From positions 175,749,696 to 175,813,695 of the forward strand of contig CM060923.1 of the NCBI GenBank assembly GCA_030737875.1: a DNA stretch of 64,000 bases, read 5' to 3'. The position numbers and the translations under genes are program-made. This stretch comes from Allium sativum (Eukaryota > Streptophyta > Magnoliopsida > Asparagales > Amaryllidaceae). How positions within the stretch are numbered: the stretch's first letter is position 1; each line of letters begins with the position of its first letter. The notes under the pieces are model-generated. The model did not search any database, was not told where the DNA came from, and saw only the letters and a list, made by a program, of their open reading frames with translations. Shown here piece by piece: positions 11,401-19,885 of the stretch.

Positions 11401-12176
11401 GCTCATGATGGAAATCCAATTTCCAATATGACATTCTTGGGTTTTAGTTGTAAACCTATATGGCGACATAATATTTGTTTTATACACTATGCACTTATAG
11501 TAGTTTCAAAGATATTTGTTTTTAAAGTGTATCAAGCACAGTTGGCTATTATAACATAAAAAATCTATCCTTCGGCTTGCATTGCATTGTTTAATGGGAC
11601 CTGAAGCTTATAATAGCTTCATTTTTCAAAAAGTATTGCGTTGTTTATAAATGGTTTTATTTTACGGTATTCATGGAAGTAAACCCGTTCCATGTCATAC
11701 GGCATGGTCCCATGATTATTACCCTATCTTAAAGTAAAGATTTAATAACCGTTTTAGTTCTCACACTAATCCCATGACTGACTCAGATTTTATTGTTTCT
11801 ACCTAAACTCTGGGTGCCCATATTTTCCACAGGGCAACTAGTAGTTTTGATTTTGTAGATTTCCTATTTACAGGATCCTAGTTTACAACTAGAGCTATAT
11901 TCGGAAAGCTTTGTATCCGTGTATTTCTTTCAGTTCTGTTAGTTCCGCTGTGCATTGTATTTATACATTTTTATTTCCGCTGCTATGTAATTTATTCTCT
12001 AATATTGTATTTTTGTGTTGTGTATTATTTATTCGTACTCTGGTATTTTTGTACTCTGATGTAAATTGTTGTAATAACATGAATAGTTCTCTGATTCTGC
12101 TTTCCGATGCATCGTCTTCTCATACAATCCGACCTTTTCCATCTCTTCGGAGGTCAGGGGATTTTGGAGCGTAACA
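8451..12176 (+). mobile_element. 5' LTR of element B, 5'-truncated
   Basis: The right end GGAGCGTAACA is followed by a primer-binding site, so this is a 5' LTR. It aligns with the split 3' LTR of the same element: 8451 onward matches 29310 onward, 9490 matches 46956, 10465 matches 57681, and 11240 matches 58448. The first about 1.9 kb of this LTR is missing here; it should lie left of the Helitron, outside the window. By eye the two LTRs differ at about 7 of 53 bases in one sampled stretch, so this is the oldest element here. No coding potential. Confidence 0.8.
11545..11617 (+). repeat. Conserved LTR stem-loop (B)
   Basis: GCTATTATAA (11545-11554) pairs perfectly with TTATAATAGC (11608-11617). 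This is the counterpart of the B' stem-loop at 6929-7000; the intervening loop has diverged while the arms have not. Confidence 0.65.
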
Positions 12177-12179
12177 AGG

Positions 12180-12191
12180 TGGTATCAGTGC
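12180..12191 (+). promoter_or_regulatory. Primer-binding site of B
   Basis: TGGTATCAGTGC lies three bases after the LTR end and is one mismatch from the initiator tRNA-Met complement TGGTATCAGAGC. Confidence 0.85.
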
Positions 12192-13423
12192 TTTGGTTGA
12201 CAAAGCTCGAGAATAAGGCACATTAGAACCAAACGAAAGAATTCATCAGAAATAGAATTAGTAACATTCTATTTAAGAATACTCATTAGAGATAGGATCA
12301 GTAGTATCCTAAAATGGGAAACTCATTAGAGATGGGTTTAGTAATTCCCTTGAATGAGTTGAGAGTGACACATTTATAAGTAACGTATTTATGATTTTAT
12401 ATATAATCCACACTTACAAAATATATTTTTTAGTATACAAAAGTTATATGTTTAGAAAGTAAATCAATCAATTAATTGTTTGTGTAATTGTTTGATTTCC
12501 TATTTGATTACTTATGACGTTGGATTTAAATAAAGTAAACAGAATCTTTGGTGATTTTGGACATTGAGTATGCAAAAACACTTGTTATTTATTTTAATTG
12601 AGTTAAGTTAAACTAAATTGCAAATTTAGTTAGAATTAGATATGTATATAAATATACATATACATACATACATATATATATATGTTGAGCAGGTTAATGG
12701 CTAAATGTTGAGTAGAGAAATAAATTGTGTGCCGACAAACAGGTGCACCTTTATGAGTTGGTTGCGCAATTTTATTATTATTATTATTATGACTACTGCG
12801 AGTGATTTGGATGCACTGAGATGGTTGTTCTATGTGAAATCAAACATATTCCATAGGAGAGTAACAAATAAATTATGGACTACACTGCATAACAAACTAC
12901 TGCAGATAACATATCATATTCCACATAAGCATTTGGCGCTTATATGACAAGGTTTGGATTACCATACGAGCAAGATGCCTGTATGGCGAGGACTGATTTA
13001 CAGGTTGTATTGAGGACTGGTTATGGATTTATAACATATAACGGAAAATTACAGGACTTAGTAACAAACCCTACACAGGTATTGAGATAACAAAAATACA
13101 CACATCACGACTCTCTTGTTCTAGCTACGGTGCGTGGGTATGGGGGAGCAGTGTATATAAATCATAATGGGTGCGCACAATTGATTTGTATGTGATATTT
13201 TGATTTATTGGGTGCCTAGTACGACCCAATAAAATTTTCAGATCAACCCGTACAAAAAATGTTATGGCGAATTTTTTTAGAAATTTGAGGTTTTAGCCAA
13301 ATTTCAAAGAAATTTAGAAGTTCTTAGAAACTGAAAAGTTGAAGAACTTAAGCTAGAATGAAAGTTGAGTTGGTTAGTTAAACAACTTTCCACTTCGTTC
13401 TTTTTCAAAGATGAAAAAGTTTT

Positions 13424-13436
13424 AAGTGGGGGAGAT
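13424..13436 (+). promoter_or_regulatory. Polypurine tract of B
   Basis: AAGTGGGGGAGAT lies immediately before the LTR start TGTAACAACCC and is identical to the B' tract at 607-619. Confidence 0.85.
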
Positions 13437-14189
13437 TGTAACAACCCATATTTTCAGAACCAATTTAAAATTTTGATTTAAGCTATTTTAAGGAATATGG
13501 AAATATAAGCTGGTTATTTTTGCTAAATAAAATTTGAGAATAATTTTAAAATTAGTTTTTATATTTTATTTGACATAAAACAAACTTATTGAAATTATTA
13601 ATTAGATTTGTAAGCCTTGGATTTGAAAATTTTGAAAATTTGATTTTTAAAATCATCGCATAGCCCTTAAAAAGTGTAATTTTTCTAGCGAGCTCAGAAT
13701 TTGACGAGACCAATTTTATTCGATTCATAATAATAAGTCACGGCTAGATTTCAAATTTCACGCGAAACGGAGTTAGTATATGGCCGTGAGAGGCAAACCC
13801 GTTTGGGTTAAAACGGACCGTCAATTTACAAAGGAGCATTATTGAGACGATCTCAGAATTCGATTCCACTTTTTTTACGGATTTGTATCATCAAATAATG
13901 GTGGAATCAAAAATTTCATAATTTTTGGAGTTAGCGTTGCATGTACAAGAAGATAAAGTACGCTAAAATCGCATTTTTGAAGCTTATTAGAGCCTATTTA
14001 AAAAATTAAACGGAAGGTCAAATGGACTCGAAATTCGATAAACTTGATTCGTTGGATTCGTCTTCACATGTATTATCTCATATCCTAATTTCATAACGAA
14101 CGAAGATCGTTTGCAGTAGGGCAATTTGGAGAGAAACGAGCATATAATCACTTTTCTTCCTTTCTCTCTTCATTGTTTCTAACTTCTCT
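13437..14189 (+). mobile_element. 3' LTR of B, segment 1
   Basis: Begins TGTAACAACCC after the polypurine tract and is interrupted at 14190 by solo LTR C; it resumes at 28189. A TATA-like CATATAAT (14141-14148) is followed by a pyrimidine-rich stretch into which C inserted, so C sits close to the likely transcription start of B. Confidence 0.8.
14185..14189. repeat. TSD of solo LTR C (left)
   Basis: TCTCT; the matching TCTCT is at 28189-28193, immediately after the TG...CA element. Confidence 0.9.
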
Positions 14190-14468
14190 TGTAACACCTC
14201 ATAATTTTAACAATATTAAAAGAGGATAAATTAAATAATAATTTATTTAATATTTTGAATTAATGGAAACAGACTACGCCATTGCGTCCGTCTCGAAATT
14301 CTGGTCAAGATAGACATTTGGTTTGCAGAAAACGGACAATGTATGAAGAAGTTATGAAGGTTTGAGGTTTGTATATGCGCAAGATATATATATATAATTA
14401 ATTTCAGAAATCAGAAAATAGTTTTAAACACAAAAATAAAGAGGCGGCAAATTTCCCGCTCCAGGGGA

Positions 14469-14486
14469 GTCGACCCCCGGGTCGAC
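14469..14486. promoter_or_regulatory. 12-bp-spaced GTCGAC pair upstream of the C TATA box
   Basis: GTCGAC at 14469-14474 and 14481-14486, exactly 12 bp apart, about 45-60 bp upstream of the TATA-like box. The same spacing recurs in the promoters of A and F. Confidence 0.6.
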
Positions 14487-14529
14487 CCCCTTGGGCTGAG
14501 GTGGCAGTCGAATTTTGGGGGCTGGCCTC

Positions 14530-14538
14530 CATAAATAG
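14530..14538 (+). promoter_or_regulatory. Putative TATA box of LTR C
   Basis: CATAAATAG follows a GC-rich segment and precedes a leader-like region starting about 14560. Its placement, about 340 bp into the LTR, suits a U3 promoter. Confidence 0.5.
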
Positions 14539-15412
14539 AGGCTCGTTGATCTTGTTTTCTTCACTGAAAATCAATGGAGGCATATGCGCTGTCGGTTCCT
14601 GGACCGAATCAAATCTCTTTCTTCTTCTGCAATCAAAGTTTAGAGATTCAAGTGTAGATCTGTGATTCGTCAAGTGTTTTTCTCCTTCTATTTTTCTAGA
14701 TCCGAACACTGTGAGTTTTAGGTTACTTTTAGATTTAAATAACTAAAAGTATAACATGGTATGACTGTAATTTGGATCTCAACCTTTATCATATTAGGTC
14801 TATTGTAGTTTGTGAATCTATAACTGTAACTTGGGTCTCAACCTTTATCGTTCATATCTACTTTGGATTATGGATCTAATTTGCTATTTAGATCATCTTA
14901 TGCCTATCATGTTGTGGTTAATTTATATCTGTCATTAGTTGGACATCTAAATCCTTATTTAGATCTCATGCCTATTATGACATCCATACTATGTTAGAAC
15001 CTGTTTTATTATCACAAGTTCACCAATTTGTTCTTATATGTTCATCTCAACATTATACCATTATATGCTTATGTCAGTTTTGTTAGAATAATCGTATATG
15101 TCATCTTCCCTTTTCCTTTCCCTTTTATTTTATATAGCTAGGCTATTCTCGAGCCAAGGCATGTCGCTAAAATCATGCGAATACGTTAGTTTGGGAACGA
15201 GGTAAAAACGTAGAATAGGATATAACTTGAAAGAAGAAAATGTGGCATAACTTGAACAATGTCTATGAACATGAATTTGGACGTATAATTCACTATGAAC
15301 ATAATTTGAATAAAAGGGCATGAAAACTATAACGACATAGGTAAAATTGGCTAATAATGGAATGGCTAGGATTACAGTAATTAGAAAGTGTAGCTGCGCC
15401 TATGACACGAGG

Positions 15413-15485
15413 TTAGATTACACTTGTGGTGGAAGTCTGACCGGAACCGCCCGGCATATCCAGCAACTACAAGTGGTGAATCTAA
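15413..15485 (+). ncRNA. Two-tier stem-loop, C unit 1 (putative structured leader RNA)
   Basis: Outer arms TTAGATT (15413-15419) and AATCTAA (15479-15485). Inner arms CACTTGTGGT (15421-15430) and ACTACAAGTG (15466-15475), 10 pairs including one G-U. The loop contains a conserved 'CCGGAACCGCCCGGC' core. This is a predicted structure in the LTR leader, not a known RNA family to me. Confidence 0.6.
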
Positions 15486-15533
15486 TGTGAGAGGTCCAGG
15501 TGCACAAATACGAGACATGCTAAGATACGAGGT

Positions 15534-15604
15534 TAAGCCCGATTTGTGGAATAAGTCTACCCGGACCCGTCCGACATGTCCAGCATCCACAAATAGTAGG
15601 CTTA
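15534..15604 (+). ncRNA. Two-tier stem-loop, C unit 2
   Basis: Outer TAAGCC (15534-15539) with GGCTTA (15599-15604). Inner ATTTGTGGA (15542-15550) with TCCACAAAT (15586-15594), perfect over 9 bp. It is a diverged tandem copy of unit 1 in which arm changes are compensated on the opposite arm. Confidence 0.6.
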
Positions 15605-16320
15605 GTGTGGGAGGTCTAGCATACTATAACCATAAATGAAAATCTGGTAACAAACCTTGAATACTTACCCTCAGGAATCCATAGGGATTGTATGAACACA
15701 AACTTAAATTGTAAGTAAATTTGGTTGAATAGTGGGTGGGTTAAGTAAGTATAAGGGGGTGGGTAATTTTTATATATATGCCCACAAACTTAACCTGATA
15801 GGGTTATGTAATTAAAGACGCCTAATGGTAAGCATAACTTGTGAAAATGTTGAAGTTATGTAATTAAAGACACCTTTTTAGGGTAAGCATAACTTGTAGA
15901 AAAGATTGGGTTTCGTAATTAAAGACACCTAGTGGTATACATAACCAATGGAAATCCTAGTGGGGATACAAGACAAGGGGGAGCTTGTATCATATTATGT
16001 GGGACCTATTTCAGTCAGTGATCCTTAATAGGTATCAAACAAGTACTCCGAACTAGGTCAGAGTTGGGGCACGCTTACTGGGCTGATTGTAAGAGATCCA
16101 AACGAGGAGGACGGTGTGGGTGGCACAAACCGACCGAGGGCATGTGCGTGCATGGGCCGGGTAGAGGGGGCTAAGACAACCATGACACCAATAGGTATGG
16201 TTATGCATATCAACGAAGGGTTGCCACTTTAGGAAAGTGATACCTCCTACTATGGGGCCGGCACAGGGTATCTACGGAGTAGGGAGCCGATCGATTATGG
16301 TAGTAGTTAGGGTACATATG

Positions 16321-16325
16321 GATGT
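16321..16325. repeat. TSD of element A (left)
   Basis: GATGT; the partner GATGT is at 27549-27553. Confidence 0.95.
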
Positions 16326-17577
16326 TGTAACACCCCACCTCCGCCAGGGTGGCTCTCGCAAGCACTCTGACTTTGGAGGGGCGTTTGAATCAGGTAAACA
16401 TGCATAATGATATATCAAGGCAGAACAAGAACATATGTATATATGTAAACAGAGTAAATAACATAGATAAAACAGCGGAAGATTTCAAACCATTTCAAAA
16501 CAAGTCTGGTACAACATAATGTCAACTTTCCAAATAAACAAGTCTAGATAAAACAACATCATCTGAAAACTGAAATACATAAGTACTATCCCGAAAATAA
16601 GTGATAACCATAGCTAGCTTCATGTCAAGACCGTACATGAGCTAAAATCCCACAAGCAAGCGATCAGAAATCCAGCTAAGCTCCAATATTCCCTCCCTGA
16701 GAACCTGGGGGGGGGGGGGAACGGAAGAAAAGAGGCGAAAGAAAACAGGTCAGTCAAAAAGACTGAGTAAGCCCTACTACAATCAATGTAAACTGATAAA
16801 GTTAACTGGCATGAGCAGCAGGTGTGATCATAAGGATAACAACATACTAGCATGATGATTAACTAACAAGGTAGATAAAGGTGTCATCGCATAATCAGGA
16901 TTAAGGTTTTGCACCACAGGTGTACTAGCAAACTAACATGACTTGAATAAACAAGTATTGATCCCTTGGCCCAAGCTTTGGCCCAATAACATGAAGTGAC
17001 CCTCATACGAGGTCCAACCAAACGGTCTAGTCGATCGGCTCCCTAAGCCTAACTCGTCACGTGTTGGTGTCAATACGGCCCAAACATAATTGTAGTCGAA
17101 CTATGCCGGGTCCACCCTTCGGGTGTATCAAGCCCTAGGGTGCCAACCCCTGGACACCATAAACATGAGTGCACAGTCTCGATCTATTGGTACCCATGCT
17201 TGACTTCTCCAAATACGGACTACGTGCACGACCATAGTCCGTCCGGAACTACATCGGCGTACCACCCTGTCGTCATTTATTGGTCGCTTACCTCCAGCCC
17301 AGTAATCGTGCCCCCTCCCTAGCCTAGTCCCTAGGGCCTTAATGATACAAACTTGGGATTACTGCTGGAGTGGGCCCCCATTGCTAGGATTTTTCTAGTG
17401 GGTTAAGTACGGTTTAACCCTCTTGCTAATCATGGATTAACTCGGTTAAGTGTAACGATGAGTTCACGATTTAACCCTGATTAATCTACCAAGCCCAAAT
17501 TGGTTAAGTATTAAGTGGACCATGACTTAACCCTAATCATGAGGCATTAATTAATTAATGCGCCTTAACCTCTCACA

Positions 17578-17646
17578 TTAGACTTTGTTGTGGTTACTAG
17601 TTAAGCCGGGCGGGTCCGGGTAGCTTTACACCACAACTTGGTCTAA
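17578..17646 (-). ncRNA. Two-tier stem-loop, A 3' LTR unit 1
   Basis: Outer TTAGAC (17578-17583)/GTCTAA (17641-17646). Inner GTTGTGGT (17587-17594)/ACCACAAC (17630-17637), perfect over 8 bp. The loop carries the same CCGG...CCCGGC core (minus-sense) as the C units. About 1.2 kb downstream of the TATA box in element sense. Confidence 0.6.
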
Positions 17647-17683
17647 CCTCGGGTCCAAGGTACAACATGGCCAACTTCTCACA

Positions 17684-17757
17684 TTGGGTCCTATTGTTTG
17701 TAGCAACTAGTTAAGCCGGTCGGTTCCGGGTAGGTTTACGCTACAAACTCAACCCAA
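17684..17757 (-). ncRNA. Two-tier stem-loop, A 3' LTR unit 2
   Basis: Outer TTGGGT (17684-17689)/ACCCAA (17752-17757). Inner GTTTGTAGC (17696-17704)/GCTACAAAC (17740-17748), perfect over 9 bp. Its arm sequences differ from unit 1 and from C while complementarity is kept. Confidence 0.6.
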
Positions 17758-17836
17758 CCTCGAGTTGGTCACACTTATCTTTTCTAAGTGTCATGTCCAT
17801 TATGTTTCCAAAACATGTTACAAATTCTCAAGCAAT

Positions 17837-17902
17837 TGGGTAGACCTAACTTAATAGGTAAATTCCCAATGGGTAGACCTAACTTAATAGGTAAATTCCC
17901 AA
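17837..17902. repeat. Tandem duplication of a 32-bp unit in the A LTR
   Basis: The 'gggtagacctaacttaatag' block occurs twice in succession. It is also doubled in the A 5' LTR (about 26050-26115) and in F (about 60030-60093). Confidence 0.85.
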
Positions 17903-18289
17903 GCTTATGTATTTATGTCTTTTAAGTTTATCCAACCCCAAACGCAATCCCATCGCTTACATATCGCAATAGCGCATAAAGGATAGAAAGAGGGAACTTG
18001 GCATAATCATGACATAAAAGTGTTAAAGCCACAAGTTTAACATGGTGGCATATGAAATGTACATATGTTCATATACTTGCATTAGGCCTCAAAAGCATGC
18101 ATAAAACCAAACTTATCATATTGGTGATACATGGTGATAAATGACATGTAGAAATGGCCATAAGTTCGCATTTAGCCTCACATGCAAGTTATCATAAGGG
18201 ATATGATAACTTACATGTTGCCAAAATGCAACCTTTAGCATAAAGCTTGAAGCTTTATGTTCATAAACCCAAGATAAGCTTGCATAACA

Positions 18290-18500
18290 TGATAGCATGA
18301 ACAAAATGTTCAACCCAAACTTGCATAACATAACTTGCATATCATATGACAAACTTGCATATCAAACTTGCATGACATATTATGATGAACTTGCATATCA
18401 TAACATGGCATACTTGCATATAAACTTGCATATCACAACATGATAAACTTGCATATCATAGCATAGTAAACTTGCATATAAACTTGCATATCATACATTT
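18290..18500. repeat. ACTTGCATA(TC) minisatellite in the A LTR
   Basis: About ten copies of 'aacttgcatatcat' with variable 'aacatgataa' spacers. The array differs in length from the F LTR copy (about 60520-60735), so it is length-variable within the family. Confidence 0.8.
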
Positions 18501-18840
18501 AACTTTAGAGTTTAAGTATGAAAGTAGAATAGGGCTTACTATGCTTAGGAATTCACAAAAATATGACAAAGCCCTTATGAAATCAATTAAACCCAAAATG
18601 CAAGCAAAACCCTTGAGCCAAAATGATCAAAGCTCTTTCTTTATGATGCAAATATAGAAACTTGACTTGAATGCAAGCTAATGATGATCATACAAGCTTG
18701 AAAACACTTGTATGCATGGAAAATCTCATAAAAATTTGTTTAGGAATTTTATGAAGAGAGTGGAGGCCATGAGAGGATTGATTATGCCATAGTTTAATTG
18801 CTAGAATGAATAATCATGATTTAGGGTTAGGTTAGGGTCT

Positions 18841-18850
18841 TATTTATAGA
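18841..18850 (-). promoter_or_regulatory. TATA box of the A 3' LTR
   Basis: TCTATAAATA on the minus strand, about 490 bp into the LTR in element sense, downstream of the GTCGAC cluster. Conserved in the 5' LTR (27055-27064) and in F (61122-61131). Confidence 0.65.
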
Positions 18851-18978
18851 TTAGGCAAGTGTTTTAGGCCATAGGATTAAACCCTAGTTCCAATCTCAGC
18901 CCTCAAAACCGAATCTGGCCCCCAAGCTCAACACAATCCCAAAATGGTGCACCAGGCAAAAGAGCCCGGCTGGACCAA

Positions 18979-19052
18979 GTCGACAGCCAAGTCGACAGGG
19001 CTGTCGACTTGGGTCCAACCAAGTCGACTCCCAAGTCGACAGGGTTGTCGAC
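18979..19052. promoter_or_regulatory. Six phased GTCGAC boxes upstream of the A TATA box
   Basis: GTCGAC at 18979, 18991, 19003, 19023, 19035 and 19047: two triplets, each with exact 12-bp spacing. Within each triplet, two CCAAGTCGAC boxes face a GTCGACTTGG box, giving inverted symmetry. The cluster lies about 130-200 bp upstream of the TATA box. The arrangement suggests a multimeric transcription-factor or silencing target site (inference). Confidence 0.65.
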
Positions 19053-19334
19053 TTGGGTGCTCTGGCGGGAACTCTCCTGCCTGGCCCAAACTGGCCCAAA
19101 TTTCCAAATTCAAACTTGAATTTGAAATCTGTTTTTACTTTGGAATTTTCTGAAAACTTCGTTGGGCCTTAATCGGGTCATACGGACTCCGAATTTCGAA
19201 AACTCGGACTCTATTTCGCGTATTTTTCCGAGACGAACGCAATGGCATAGCCCGTTTCCCTTGATTCAGATTTTAGAATTAAACTCTGCCTCGATTTACA
19301 TTATAACAGGTTATTGAAAATACGGGTTGTTACA

Positions 19335-19350
19335 TTCTCCCCTCCTTAAA
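19335..19350 (-). promoter_or_regulatory. Polypurine tract of A
   Basis: On the minus strand this reads as an A/G-rich tract with AGGAGGGGAGAA directly before the 3' LTR start TGTAACAACCC. The region between it and the pol stop (about 19351-19885) is 3' untranslated with no gene seen. Confidence 0.85.
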
Positions 19351-19885
19351 GGATTTCGTCCCCGAAATCTTCAAGTTAGGAAGAACATATCCTACCATCC
19401 AATCATCCATCTACTCAAAACATCATCCACGAGCAATCATTGTCCTTACAAGATTCTAAATGTTGTATGAACATATGCAAAGGTGTGTGTATATGTCCTT
19501 ATCTAATGCAAATATCCTCAATGCAAATTATGTTAGTGAAATGAATCCATATGTATGCAATTCCTAACATAATGTATAACATCTATATGTGTGCACATAA
19601 CATACATCCATATGCAACATCCATGTTATAACACAACAATTTTCATCCATGAATAAGCATAAACACTCATGCATATGCAATATGAGGAGTGTGTGAGCCG
19701 ATCTAGTGCCTAACGTGTATAATGCATCCACGAGTAACCACTTGCAAACACTTGCAACCACTTGCAACCATCAAGCATAACATGTTTCAAACACATGTTT
19801 CATCCAAAGGGTTTCTACCTAAGGTTCTCATGACAAGATTAACACGATAAACTAGATAAACATGGATAGCAAAGAGAAAGATATG

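Larger units (their letters stand above)
12177..13436 (+). mobile_element. Internal region of element B (non-coding)
   Basis: Only 1.26 kb lies between the primer-binding site and the polypurine tract. No gag or pol similarity and no long open frame; a short ATT/TTA microsatellite sits near 12772-12790. Compared with about 5.2 kb in autonomous element A, this is a coding-less derivative of the large retrotransposon derivative (LARD) type with LTRs much larger than its interior. Confidence 0.75.
14190..16325 (+). mobile_element. Solo LTR C, left part
   Basis: Starts TGTAACACCTC; with 27554-28188 it forms a single 2771-bp LTR ending GGGGTGTCACA and flanked by TCTCT on both sides. No internal region or second copy was found, so it is a solo LTR left by recombination. 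It is interrupted by full-length element A. It is a different family from A but shares a promoter GTCGAC module and tandem stem-loops with it. The GC-rich promoter lies at 14450-14560. The rest (14700-16320) is non-coding leader. Confidence 0.85.
16326..19334 (-). mobile_element. 3' LTR of A
   Basis: 3009 bp, TGTAACACCCC...GGGTTGTTACA on the plus strand. In element sense it runs downward from 19334. It contains GTCGAC boxes, a TATA box, a TTGCATA-type minisatellite, a duplicated 32-bp unit and two tandem stem-loops. Confidence 0.95.

Noticed and set aside
15413..15604. CRISPR-like repeat from the tandem palindromic units
   Set aside because: Only two diverged units, plant retrotransposon context, no spacers or cas genes.
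18944..19153. Overlapping frames on both strands at the GTCGAC array
   Set aside because: Open only because the array period is a multiple of three; no start context or domain.
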